Assembly: GCA_029204225.1 (NCBI GenBank)
Contig: CM055092.1
Coordinates: 47,290,777 to 47,354,776 of the forward strand
Origin: Diphasiastrum complanatum
Taxonomy: Eukaryota > Streptophyta > Lycopodiopsida > Lycopodiales > Lycopodiaceae
DNA: 64,000 nucleotides
Reading direction: 5' to 3'
The translations under genes were made by a program, and so were the position numbers. The notes beneath the pieces were generated by a model that was not told the origin of the DNA, did not search any database, and saw nothing but the letters and a program-made list of their open reading frames with translations. Of the stretch, positions 1-11,517 are shown in pieces (positions within the stretch are counted from its first letter, which is position 1; each line of letters begins with the position of its first letter).

Positions 1-344
1 ATAAGGTTGCATCTAACCCTAGATCAACGATCAATAAACATGCATGAAGCATCTTGAAATAGAAACTAGTATTCACCAAGGAGACAATTGTGAACTTATT
101 TCCAATATAATGGATAGACAGTTCTTTCTCACTTAGTGATGAAAAAAAAAACAAAGACTTATCTCCTTTTCTTGAGTTAAGACTAGTTCTACTTAATTCG
201 TGTCGCACATACGAGTGGGCAGAAATACTCGCCAACAGGTTCAAAGGAAAGTACTTGATCGAAGCTTTCTATAGAGAGTCCAACAAATGTTTTATCCATT
301 TCTTCAAATACTCACTCCACACGTGTGAAAGCGAGCACTTGTAA

Positions 345-457
345 TTCAAAGTAAAAACATGTATTGTGGGTCCAATCAATGGATTAGGACCAACTGGCCT
401 CACCACGAGGTAAGTCGGTGGGGCACGCATTCCGTCAACGACAACCTGGCTCTTCAT
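345..457 (-). repeat. Copy of a roughly 210-bp dispersed repeat (third, partial copy)
   Basis: Read on the minus strand this stretch matches, with substitutions, the segments at 16563-16760 and 63090-63302: a block around 'CAGGTTGCCGTTGACGG', then 'GAGGC', then 'GGATTAGGACC' and 'GGACCCACA'. The family has no coding potential that I can see. In the other two places it sits at the edge of a truncated gene, so it may be a small mobile element or part of an LTR. Confidence 0.6.
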
Positions 458-599
458 AGTTCAAATGTCTCTATTGTCTTTTTTCTAATGACCAACATTT
501 CTCTCCCATCATGTCATTAAGTTTTAGCATTCAAATGAACATAATTTTTTGATATCTCTATGATTATTATATAGCACCTCATTTTTGCGCTTATCAAAG

Positions 600-960
600 T
601 TTTTAACTTGTCACTCTGATTCGTGTCCAGCCATAGTACACCAGTTCCTCTTAGAACCGTCTCCAAGTATAATGAATCTTGAATAGTTCGTCTTCTTGTA
701 CGCAGACAATTTTTATTTTTGAGAAAACAAAATGTGAGGTGGCTCCCAAATCAAGTACTACTTCTCGAATTGAATTAGACTAACATAAGATGCTGAGTTC
801 CTTGTTGTCCTGTCTTCTGCTGCTCTAGAGCATTCTGCTTTGTCTTCGACATAGTTTGAATCTGAAGGTTCGCTTCAATTCTGCTCCTTTTTATTTCTGA
901 AATTCTGATAACAGTCTACTATTGCATGACCTCGCTCTGTCGGTAGGCGTACCTTTAGGT
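600..960 (-). pseudogene. Ty1/copia gag zinc-knuckle and protease remnant
   Basis: Translation of the minus strand gives the end of a zinc knuckle (GHAIVDC, about 900-950) and, after stops and a frame change, the copia aspartic protease signature in the altered form DLGATSHF (about 729-755) instead of the usual DSGATSH. This part of a copia polyprotein cuts the precursor into capsid, protease, integrase and reverse transcriptase. It lies head to head with the plus-strand integrase starting near 1045, so it is either an independent fragment or the inverted first half of that element. Heavily decayed. Confidence 0.5.
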
Positions 961-1044
961 GATACAGGTTGCCTTTGCGTTTTCTTTGAGTAATGAGTGT
1001 ACTGGTGTTGGCATCAACTACGTTGCATGCTTCATTGGTGAACT

Positions 1045-3001
1045 ACCTGTGAATCTTGTCTTAAAGGCAAGATGACTAGAACACCTTTTAGTAAGGATGT
1101 TTATAAAGCAACTAAGGTACTTGAAATTGTGCATTCAGATATTTGTGGACCATTCAAAGTATCGTCGTTGGGTGATGCAAAGTACTTCATAACGTTTATT
1201 GATGAATTCAGCAAGTTTGTCGTGGTATACTTTATTTGTACTAAATCTGAAGCTTTCGAGAAATTCGTTGAGTATACGAATTGGGTTGAGAAGCAAATAG
1301 GCAATAAGTTGAAGCAGATTCGCACAGATCGTGGAGGTGAGTACATATCCAACAAATTCAAAGCTTACTATACTGATTGAGGTATTATGCATGCGAAGAC
1401 TGCATCATACACACCTCAACACAATAGAATAGCTGAACGAAAAAATTGTACACTTATGGAAGCTGCAAGGTGTATAATGGCTCATGCGAAAGCACCAAAA
1501 CAGTTGTGGGTAAAAGTAGTGGCTACATCAAATTATCTTCAGAATCGTATTCTAAAATTTTGGATACCGGATAAAACTCCTCATGAGATATGGTGGAAGT
1601 CGAAGCCAAATCTTGCACATGTTCGGACATTTGGATGCATAGTGTATATGCACATACCAAATAAGTTGAGAAAGAAACTCGATGAAACAAGGTTTTCTAG
1701 TAGGATTCGAGTTATATTCGTCATATTATCGTGTCTATGTACCTGAAACTGGCAAGATAAAAGTTGTTCGAGATGTTAAATTTGATGAGTCGAAATACAT
1801 AGCAGACAGTGATCCAATCGGCTATGAAAATCTCAAAAACTATTATGAGCTACCAATGACGACAGAAGAAAAAAAAGCAGAAGATGAAAGAGAATTACCA
1901 AATTTAGAGGGAGGTCAAGATCGAGTACCTGACAAACTCGAATCACCAGTTCGAATTTCAGCAGAAAAGCTCGAATCAAAATCGAACTCAAAACTTGTAG
2001 AATCGAACTCGAAACCACCTGTGAGAAGATCTGACAGACAACGTAAACCACCAGAAAGGTATGCTCAGGATGTTTTTAATACAGCTATCTAATTTTGTGG
2101 TTTATCTGACGAACCTCAAACATTCGAGGAAGCTGTTGATGGACCAGATAAAGATCGTTGGATTCAAGCAATGGAGGAGGAAATGTCATCCATGTATAAG
2201 AACAATGTATGGACACTTGCACCAATCCCTAATGGTAGAAAACCAGTCAAATGCAAGTGGATCTACAAGATCAAAATAGGTCCTGATGGAGAAAACATCA
2301 GATACAAAGCAAGGTTAGTTGGTAAAGGATTTTTACAGAAGTATGGGATCGACTATACTGATACTTTCTCACCGGTAGTCAAACATACATCAATTCGTTT
2401 GTTATTCGCTTATGTAGTGGCTCATGATTTGAAAACCCATATTGTGGATGAGAAGACTGCTTTCTTGCATGCAAAATTGGAAGAAGACTTATTCATGGAC
2501 CAAGCAAAGAGAGTACTACAATATCTCAAGGAAACGAAAGACTATGGACTGTGTTATTCGACGGAAGCTAGATTTCACATTGAATTTTACAGTGATGCAA
2601 GCTGGGCACCCATGAAGGATGATAGCAAAAGTATTTCAGGAGGTTGTACTCTAGCATCTAGCGCAACCATACTCTGGATAAACAAGAAGCAAATAGCAGT
2701 AGCTCAATCTTCTTGTGAAGCAAAATATGTAGCAGTAGCCAAGATGGCAAACGAGCTGATCTGGATCAAACAGATGTTGGAAGGATTTGATGAATCTATT
2801 TCTGAACCTTATGTCTTGTTAATGGATAATACTTCAGCAATCTATCTTAAGAAAGATCTTGTATTTTTTTCAAAAATGAAGCACATAACTATCAAGTATC
2901 ATGTCATTTGGGACTTAGTCGAGAAGAAGATACCGAAAACAGTCTTCATACCCACAGAGTTTTGGGTTAATCCAACTGCCCACTTTAAGAGGGACCTGTA
3001 G
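1045..3001 (+). pseudogene. Ty1/copia integrase-RT-RNase H pseudogene with internal deletion
   Basis: The pre-integrase zinc motif CESCLKGK starts near 1045. The integrase core follows (HSDICGP, FIDEFSK, DRGGEY), then a TGA at 1378-1380, then the end of the core (SYTPQHN) and the integrase C-terminus (FGCIVYMHIPNKLRKK). A frame change near 1690 leads to the acidic linker. The reverse transcriptase begins in a third frame (WIQAMEEEMSS, about 2160) and keeps KARLVGKGF and DYTDTFSPV. Sequence then jumps from LFMDQ directly to AKRVLQYLKET (about 2503), so the YVDD catalytic box and most of the RT are gone. RNase H is present (YSDASWAPM, SSCEAKYVA, MDNTSAIYL). The product cannot be active. Confidence 0.9.
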
Positions 3002-3836
3002 AATACCTGATCAGACAAATCTCGATTCTACTGACAAAGCGCGCAGTTTACTTGACAAAGGATGAGAAAGAAATGAACGCGAACTCGAAAGATTCGTGAA
3101 GGATTCACGCAATTTATCGTGCAGTCAACTCAAAAGATTCGTGAAACAGTTTCTTGTAGAATCTCGTGAAATTGTCGCGAACAATTTGCGAAATCTTCTG
3201 GATTCTTCTCCAAGCTCACCTGTCGCAAAATTGTCGCAAACAGTTCGCGAAATATTCTGAATTTCTTCTTCAAGCTCAAAGTTGTCATCTGTCGTGAACA
3301 ATTCGCGAAAGACGAAAATGTCATGAAGAGACATGTGTTGCAAACAATTCGCAAAACACGAAGCTGAGACAAAGAGATGGACTGTCCTGAATAATTCGCG
3401 AATAAAATTTATTCGACCCTGGAAACAAAGTGTCTATTTGAATATCAACCGTCGTAAACAGTTAGATATCTACTGTTACAGCATTAAAAGGCCAAAAGAC
3501 TTGTCCTGTAGCAATATAAATACATGTGCACTACTCGTTGTAACCCACTCACTCAATTAGAGACACAATAGCGAGATAAGACAACAAGAGATGTATACTG
3601 ATTCAGATTCAGAATTATAAATTCGTTTTTGATCAATAGTCTATGTTTGTCTAAAATTTTCTTATATTGTCTCTTAATTCTGCATATAATTTCCGCACGC
3701 ATATTAAATCAGAGCTAATACTGTTCTATTAGTACATAGATTGAATACAGACCCGATTGAAGACACTGATATTAGTTTGATTTATTCAAGCTTTCATCGT
3801 GTTCTCTATGGACGAATAATTACTATTTTTCCTACA
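2997..3836 (+). repeat. Probable 3' LTR of the copia element
   Basis: It begins TGTAG directly after a purine-rich tract (AAGAGGGACC, the likely polypurine tract) and ends CTACA, giving the TG..CA ends and short inverted repeat expected of an LTR; length about 840 bp. Its first 430 bp hold several copies of a palindromic motif (see the separate entry), followed by a TATA-like box at 3515. The 5' LTR is not visible in the window, so the boundaries are inferred from the ends alone. Confidence 0.6.
3515..3522 (+). promoter_or_regulatory. TATA-like box of the copia LTR
   Basis: TATAAATA lies inside the predicted LTR, about 100 bp downstream of the last clear copy of the repeated TCGCGAA motif. 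This is the position expected for the U3 promoter. Inferred from sequence only. Confidence 0.45.
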
Positions 3837-3930
3837 ATCACTTATGTCATCATTATTAGAGTGTTAAACCAATTACGAGTTGGTAGAAGCTATGTAGGTA
3901 AGAAAAGACATTTTTAAGCATCCAAAGTCA

Positions 3931-4560
3931 CTACAAGCCAAAGAGAATTAAATATATCTATATACCAAGAAGCCTTGTTTCTTTTTGAGCATAAGTGGCT
4001 TATGCACAAACTAAATTTTGTTTCAAAATATATCCATATACCAAGAATCCTCTTCCAATTTTGAGCGTAAGTGGCTTATGCACAAGTTGAATTTTGTTTC
4101 GAAACATCGTACCTGGATGATCGCAGATGTATTATCTTGTGAGAATGCCATGTTAATCCTTTGAGTGCTTCTTGCTTTCTTAAGAATCAAATCATTCAAA
4201 GCGTTATCATCAAAAAAGGTAATTCCATCCTTGTTAAAAACCGAAATCAGTATATCAAAAATAGCCTTTCATAAATTGCTATATTAATTAGGAGCAAAGG
4301 TTTATGTATATATACCTATGCAAATGCTTATAGAATTATGGTTTGAAACGGAACCTAACCAAAAAAGGCTATCGTAGTAAAAATCGATGCTACACGAAAC
4401 GCATGTTACTTCCGTTAGTAATTGAATACTAGTGTTCTCTTTGAAGTAACAACCAATAGATAGTATTCTAGCAGCCTGACTAAACTATGATGGATAACGA
4501 ATAAAGCACATGTAAGCTTCTGAGTTGTAATTCTTGTATGCTAGAATGCACGCATAGTAA
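3931..4560 (+). repeat. Repeat B, copy 1 (with an internal 80-bp duplication)
   Basis: This non-coding block matches 8978-9535 from 'ACTACAAGCCAAAGAGAATTAA' to 'CTTGTATGCTAGAATGCA'. Copy 1 carries an extra tandem duplication of about 80 bp near its start: the phrase around 'GTGGCTTATGCACAA' occurs at about 3987 and again at 4070. Its end runs directly into a GA microsatellite. Confidence 0.75.
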
Positions 4561-4570
4561 AAAAGAGTCC

Positions 4571-4702
<132 letters not shown>

Positions 4703-4737
4703 ACCCATCAACTGACCCGTACTTAGTGAATCCCTTA

Positions 4738-4776
4738 GGGGGCAGTTAGCTCCCGGTAAGGGATAGCTAACCGCCC
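4738..4776. repeat. Short hairpin-forming inverted repeat
   Basis: Left arm 4738-4754 (GGGGGCAGTTAGCTCCC) and right arm 4760-4776 (GGGATAGCTAACCGCCC) pair almost completely around a five-base loop. No T-run follows, and no gene lies next to it, so a terminator role is not supported. Confidence 0.5.
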
Positions 4777-4951
4777 ACCAATCGGACTGTTAATACAGTG
4801 TGGTAGATCATAGGACAAACCAGGAAATGCATTAGTCAAAAGAAGTTTGTTTATGATAAGGCAAAGTTTATCTCTCATGAAACAATTTTTTTGAAAAACA
4901 TTTAGCAAGATTGCTATCTCTATTATAAAAAGTATCTTGATTGTTGCAGCA

Positions 4952-7740
4952 CTACATTGCAGAAATAACCTGAGTAATAATCACTTTGTAAGAATTGTAA
5001 ACTGGTCTATTGGAGGCCAAATGTATGTATTGAAAATATTGAAAATGTAAATCTCTTCTTTTATCAAACTTTGAGAGATGAAAAACCCCCATTACGGGAT
5101 TAAAGGCAATTGAGATATTGAGAAAACTAATGGTGTTTGCTTCACAAGACTTCTTTTCAATATCAAGAAAGTTCAATGGATGAATCCAAAAAAGGTTTTT
5201 GGTATTCTTACCTGATTCTTATCCATAAACAAATCGATATTAGGATTATTAATGAAGCAGATATTATCAATATATCTAAATGAGTGACAGAAATCATTCA
5301 TCCACGTTATGAGCCCTAATTTGGCTAATTTTTTTATAAATTGAACTTCAAAGAATGCAAGATACCAATTGCACCATGTAGCTGAGCATGAAAAACCCAT
5401 CGGCTTGTCTCCAGGTTTTGTTTCCTAATCTGACAATACAATTGTCTATTAGAAAGATGTTCCACAAGCATAGTAGGTCCTTGTCGATATTGTACCATCC
5501 CTCAGACTTTTTATTGGCCCATGACCACTTAAAGACTTCTCTTTCTTGTTCCCACTTGAAACTCAGAAGCATCTTATTAGAATGTTTAAAAGCGTATGTA
5601 TTGGATTTATTCATGATAGTTTTTAGCCCATTTGTACCATCTAAAGGTATGTTTTCATAGCATTTAGAAATGTCTGCAACCCATACATTGGTAATCATTG
5701 ATGATAGATTGAGATATAAATCAATAGAGGACTTGCATTGCCAAAATAAGCATGTATCCACATTTAGGATACTCTTGTATGTATTTGCCTTAAGGTCTGC
5801 CCCTTCCATGAGGAATGGGGACAACATACCAAGAGCTCATGTTAGGAATTTGGCGAGTCTAGTGAAGCAGCAATCATGCACATTGGTGATCCATTTGAAT
5901 GATTCCGTGTGGGCTTTGTAAGTACATAGTAATTACGACAGAGAGTCGTTTCCCAAGAAGATCTCAGGTAAAAAACCGGTTAGTTTTTCCATTAAGTTCC
6001 CGTAACTAAGTTTTCTTGACCATTAATGGGCTAAAGTCAGGACTATTAAGTCTTTCCAGGGCAAGTTTTCGTACAAAGAATTTACATATAAAACTAGGGT
6101 TGTGTTGTGCCTTGTCAATGCCTTTGATGTAGAGAAAATTTGTGAGCCATTGTTTTTCATTTTTAGCAATTTGTATTTTTGCATTTGTGTCCTTATTGCC
6201 ATGTAGCTAACTTCGCTTTTTGATATTTTCTATGGCAATGTTTTTACAAAAAATTGCATGCTTTCTTATCGTTTCTTCATCCAAGTGTTTATGCGTAGAT
6301 AAGAGTTTCATTAATTTGAACATCCATCATAAAGTTCAAAAGCAACTTCATTGGCATTATTCTTTCTCAAAGTAAAATGATTGAGACCCTTTTTTAAAGA
6401 TTTGCGTAAAATAGGGCTTTTAACAATATTGCTATCTGTAGAAATGACGCGCAAATTTTTCAACAACAAAATTCTTGAATCTATCAAGAGATAAACACTT
6501 GCATGCATGCAAGTTTTCTATGTCAACATCAACCAAACACTTTTGACACTTGGTAGGTAAGTCCAATCGAACATAATATCATAAAAGAGTTCATCTACAA
6601 CACCAAATAATCTAAATAAAACATGGGCGTAAAAAGTCTTCACATGGATAGCTTCAAAAACTCTATTGCGGTAACATAAATGTAGAAAAGAGCTCCCTGA
6701 GTCACTACTAGTAGTCAGTTGAAGACCTACAATTGAGTTTGGATTGTTGAAATTGAAATTGCCCGTTCTTTTGCTTGTGTTCTGAAAGTATTTATTTTGG
6801 AGTGTGGAAAAGCTTGGTCATTTTAGAAGGCCTTCTATCTCACGTATGTTTTAAGCATCTCCCAGGTGTGCTAAGAGTTTGGTAGAGGAATCTTTGGCAA
6901 GCTCAATAGAGACATCAGTCATGTACTATCGGATGAAAAGAAAGGTAAGGTGCGCTTTAACCACATCTTTGTCGGGTTTGTGTAGCCACATGAAGAAAGC
7001 GTTCATTTGGTTTTGGAGGGAAGCACAAGGAAGAACTTACCTAGGTTGTTCATCATGTACCAAATGGCGTGGTCAAACCAGATAATGGATGAATTGTTTT
7101 TGCATTTGTCACCACATCTATACTTGAAGAAAAGTCGTTTCCAGTTCCAGTTGGTGAAGGTTCATTCTATTGAAGCTAGTTTCAAAGTGTCCTATGATTC
7201 TAGCCTAGGTTTGCTTGTTCATGTGAATAATAGTATCGAAAGCCACTGGAGTTTTAAGAGAGGAATTTTTGTGTAAAGCAGCTGACTTATAGACATCTAT
7301 TTCTTTTTCAGTGAGATGTGACATCAAGATCCAAAGGTCAATAGGCACATGAGCAAGAAAGTTAACAATAGGTAGGCTCCAGAGCTTATAGGCAGTAAAG
7401 GCATATTTGAATTCAATGATTCTGCTAGGTACAGAAGAGATTTGACAGTTTTTGGATTGGCAGAATTCATACAAAGATTAATCTCCAATATCACATATAT
7501 CTTGAGAAAACAATTCAAGCTAGGAAGCACTATCCTCATCAAGATCATGTAAAAAGACCAAAGGGTGTGGTGATAGTGGTGCATCAAGGGTGGTAGGTGG
7601 AATATCAGCAATAAAATTAGCATTTTCATTCTCAAGGCAAAGCAAAGACTTTTCTGATATGCAGATTGAAATATCTTTCTTCTTCCTCAAAACTTTCGAC
7701 AAATTCATTAAGCCTGCCATAAAAATTTTCTAGCAAACTC
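4952..7740 (-). pseudogene. Penelope-like element reverse transcriptase, decayed
   Basis: The minus strand carries fragments in the order of a Penelope-like element of the kind lacking the GIY-YIG endonuclease (Coprina/Athena-like). A long N-terminal part runs from about 7720. A GLNH motif lies near 6377-6392, RT motif A (VADISKCYENIPLDG) at 5643-5690, a QADGF segment and then motif C at 5251-5285, reading RYIDN where the active enzyme has YxDD. The thumb follows at 4952-5176 (FDKRRDLHF, QYIHLASNRPVYNSY). Such enzymes copy their RNA at chromosome ends or nicks. The frame is broken several times and the second catalytic Asp is Asn, so it is dead. I rely on recalled family motifs; the exact clade is uncertain. 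Confidence 0.7.
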
Positions 7741-8146
7741 AAAGTATCATTCTTTCAAACAAACTCCAGATAGATCTAGATCCAGTCCAAAGTCCCCAAA
7801 AGATCAGTCAAACACAAAACCTATTTCTCAGGTCAGCAGAAGAACAAGTAGCCCTATCAGTGTCAGTGATAGAAGAATGCATCATTACGGCCTTTTTCAT
7901 ACAACAGATAAGCGTTTGAGTAAAATGGTTAGGTGGAGGAAGGGGCTCCCCATAACCCAAAAGAGCAGCATTTTAAACCATTCTGTGGACTAAAACATGA
8001 AAACAGACCTTTGTTAGCTTATGAACCAGATAAAAGGTAAGAGTCTAGTCCTATCCCAACCAAGGAATAGTCAAAGTTACACCACAAGGATGCAGAGAGA
8101 GAGAGAGATACACAATTTCACATAGTTCCTCTTGACAAAGCAAAAC

Positions 8147-8945
8147 TAAACCCTTTGAAGCCTTTATTCATAAACCAACAATGTACAGTATAGCTGAAAA
8201 GTAAAATACAATATTGTAAAGTACCATAAAGCATAACCACTCTCACAACGTCCAGCTGATACCTGCCACCATCCCACAACACAAACGAGTTAGTACAGTG
8301 GGAAAGACAGGTGTCATAGCTGAGCGTTAGTTATTATCCATGTCCAAGAGAAGCTATACCACTTAACAACATAAAATAGCATTTTAAATTATAGTTCAGT
8401 CTTCCCAAATGAAAAGAATATTTTTTAGCGATAGTTCAAGCCCTGTCATTATTGTATCAGGACGAGTTCCATGCTGATCAGTTTTTGGGCCATATCAGTT
8501 TGTTTTATTTTGTGCAACGGTATGAATAGTTTTCACCATATATATAATTTATCGCTAAAAGATATGGTGCGGACACGTGTGTAGGTGTTAGAGCAAATCC
8601 ATGCCATGCTAATTCTGGTGACTATGATTTCGAAAAATAGGTCACACACTACTGTCCATACTCCTGAGCAAATCCATGCTTTCTAGTCGTATCTCACCAT
8701 GCTCTGATATGACAATTGAATGGGTAATATTTTGTAGAGGCCATGATTGAATATTGTTGTTTTAAATGAAATTTCATTAATCAAAATCCCATATTCAACC
8801 TATGGTATTTGCGACCTTGTTTTGGATAGGTTGTATATTACCGCTGAGGTCTTCGTGATTTTTACAAGGTATTAGAGCAGATCTGTGCCATTCTAATCCT
8901 TTTTGTAAGAACCGTTTATCTTACACAAATCCATGTTGTCCAAGA
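8147..8945 (+). repeat. Repeat A, copy 1
   Basis: Starts 'AAACCCTTTGAAGCCTTTATTCAT' and matches 10506-11455 and 38977-39920 throughout most of its length, for example around 'GATACCTGCCACCATCCCACAAC' and 'GAGTTAGTACAGTGG'. Like copy 2 it begins just after a GA tract (8094-8110). It is followed within 35 bp by repeat B, as copy 3 is by a B fragment. No ORF of interest. Confidence 0.8.
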
Positions 8946-8977
8946 TATAATAAAAATCTTTTAATAGGACATCACTT

Positions 8978-9535
8978 ATGTACTACAAGCCAAAGAGAAT
9001 TAATTGTATCCGTATACCAAAAAGCCTCTTCCCTTTTTGAGCATAAGTGGCTTATGCACAAACTGAATTTTGTTTCAAAACATCATTCCTAGATGATCGC
9101 AGATTTATTATCTTTTGAGGATGCCATGTTAATTCTTCGCGTGCTTCTTGCTTTCTTAAGAATCAAATCATTCATAGCATTATTATCAAAAAAGGTAATT
9201 CCATCCTTGTTAAAAACCGAAATCAGTATGTCGAAAATAGCCTTTCATCAATTGCTATATTAATTAGGAGCAAAGGTTTATGTATATATACCTGTGTAGA
9301 TGCTTATAGAATTATGATTTGAAACCGAACCTACCGGAAAAAGGTTGCCATAGTAATAATCGATGCTACACGAAGCGCATGTTACTTCCATTAGTAATTG
9401 AATACTAGTATTCTCTTTGAAGTAGCAACCAGTAGATAGTATGCTAGCAGCGTGACTAAAGCATGATAGATAACGAATAATACCAGCACATGTAAGCTTC
9501 TGAGTTTAATTCTTGTATGCTAGAATGCAAGCATA
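8978..9535 (+). repeat. Repeat B, copy 2
   Basis: Match of 3931-4560 without the internal duplication. Ends at 'CTTGTATGCTAGAATGCAAGC' where the two copies diverge. Its position right after repeat A suggests A and B are parts of one mobile unit. Confidence 0.8.
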
Positions 9536-9791
9536 GTTGGTTTTTGTGAGTAACCAGAATATGATCGAAAAGACATTCTATCTTTTGCCGAATAGTAGTG
9601 CTTATTGTGTGTTATGGTTATCACAAGGTCATCCTTCATAAATACATGCAATGATTATAGAACATAAGAGCGCTTCATCGCTGGTATTCTAGACCATAAA
9701 CATACTTCTGTCACTACACAAACGGTGTGACGCATGGCCATTGTTGCATGCGATGATCATTATTAGTTTACGTGTCTGGAGAGAAGCATTA

Positions 9792-10016
9792 AACCATCGC
9801 TGGACCAGCGGACTACTTTTATCAACTTTATCAAGCAGAAGTCATGATAGATCCATTGTTGTGGTCCATTGTTGGATAGCGGATCATAATATATCAAATA
9901 TGAACCATTTACTTGAGCTTATTCCATCGTTGTTGGACAGCGGAATGATCCATTCCAAAAAAGTGCCACAAAATGGAAAGTGATCAATTGCTGGTCCATC
10001 GCTATCGCTGGACATC
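9792..10016. repeat. Array of short palindromic CCATCG..GGACAGCGGA motifs
   Basis: Four related copies: 9793-9811, 9866-9883, 9923-9943 and 9996-10016, all variants of CCATCGYTGGACAGCGGA, whose halves are partly inverted. Related phrases recur at 40681 (TCCATCGATGGACAGG) and 40753 (CCGTCGCTGGACAACG). Such arrays are typical of subterminal regions of DNA transposons, but no termini were recognised. Confidence 0.5.
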
Positions 10017-10389
10017 AGATCAATAAACAAGCATAAACCTTCAAAAGGATGCAAGCTTTCTTATCGTAGAGATATGAGTGCACCAAAAAGAAGAGAGTTA
10101 GACCACCTATCGTATATCATAAACAAATGAACCAAAGCTTGATAGGGCACGCTCTTTGTTGCGAGCAAAACTCCAAACCGTATAGTAGAAAAGCTTTAGT
10201 CGAAAATATGTGATATATAGCAATTCATGAGGAAGTTTCGTGGAAGAGCTCTTCTAACCAAAATGGTGTGAAACTTTTTTTTGAAAAAAGCCACACAAGG
10301 TTGGGTTAAAATAAAACTTTAGGACCTCCAGATAAGTAATTTTTTTTGTGATTTGACCAGGGGACGTACTTTAAAATAAAGAAGAGTCC

Positions 10390-10502
<113 letters not shown>

Positions 10503-10505
10503 AGA

Positions 10506-11455
10506 CTGAAATCTTTTGAAGCCTTTATTCATATTTCAACAAGGTAAAATAAAGTTGAAAAATAAAATACAGTACTGAAGAAGCACCATAAAGCATAACC
10601 ACTTTCAAGACGTCCAGTTGATACCTGCCACCATCCCACAACACAAAACCGCACGAGTTAGTATAGTGGGGAAGACATGTGTCATAGTTGAGCATCAGTT
10701 GTCATCCATATCCAAAAGAAGCTATACTACATAACAACATGAATAGCATTTTGTAATCATAGTTTTGTCTTCCCAAATAATAGAAAGTTTTTTAGCAATA
10801 GGCCAAGCCCTAATACTATTGTATCAGGACGAGTGCCATGCTGATCAGTTTATAGGCAATTGGTCCATATCAGTTAGTATTTATTTTTAAACAGAGTATG
10901 AATAGTTTTAATCGTTTTCATTCTATTTAGCTAAAAGACTTGGTGTGGACATGTGTGCTGGTGTTAGGGCAAATCCATGCCATTCTAACCCAAGTGAGCC
11001 TTGCAGAACAAGGTATGCCATGCACTATTGTCCATACTTCTGAGCATATCCATGCTTCCAATCGTATATATCTCACCAAAATTCTACTTATTTGGGCAGG
11101 GTTAAGTATTGTCGTGGTTGATTATTACGAATACGTAGGTATTAGGGTACATCCGTACCATACTATTCCAAACGACCTGTGCTGCATATGCACTAGTGAC
11201 GGGTTCCGCATGGTTATAATTGGTTTTGAGCAAATCCATGCTATCAGAACCTTCCTATCAACCATGGTTTTAGGACTTTGCTATGAATACGTGTGGTTTA
11301 TTGATAATGAGAGATTTCCAACGTTTTTACTAGGTATTAGGGCATATCCTTGCCATTCTATCCCTTATGTAAAAACTTCAATTCTTACGCATATCCATGT
11401 TGTCTAAGAACATTATATTGGAAACCCTACGATTAGGTTTGGGTCTAAATTATTC
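10506..11455 (+). repeat. Repeat A, copy 2, with internally periodic motif
   Basis: Matches repeat A at 8147 and 38977. The second half (10960-11400) holds six diverged copies of 'TTAGGGCAAATCCATGCCATTCTAA', spaced about 60-100 bp. By chance they keep one frame open and create a 155-codon ORF (10940-11407) with recurring IHAI/VHPYH segments. Since the other copies of the repeat do not keep this frame I do not call it a gene. Confidence 0.75.
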
Positions 11456-11517
11456 AAGACTAGGATTAGAAAATATCTTTCTCTTTTTTTATCTAAGCGT
11501 TTTGAAGAGTGATATTT

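Noticed and set aside
4738-4776. Hairpin as a transcription terminator
   Set aside because: No U-run and no gene upstream; plant nuclear genes do not use such terminators.
10940-11407. 155-codon ORF with repeated IHAI/VHPYH segments as a gene
   Set aside because: It lies inside repeat A, and the other copies of the repeat do not keep the frame; the periodicity is a DNA-level repeat.
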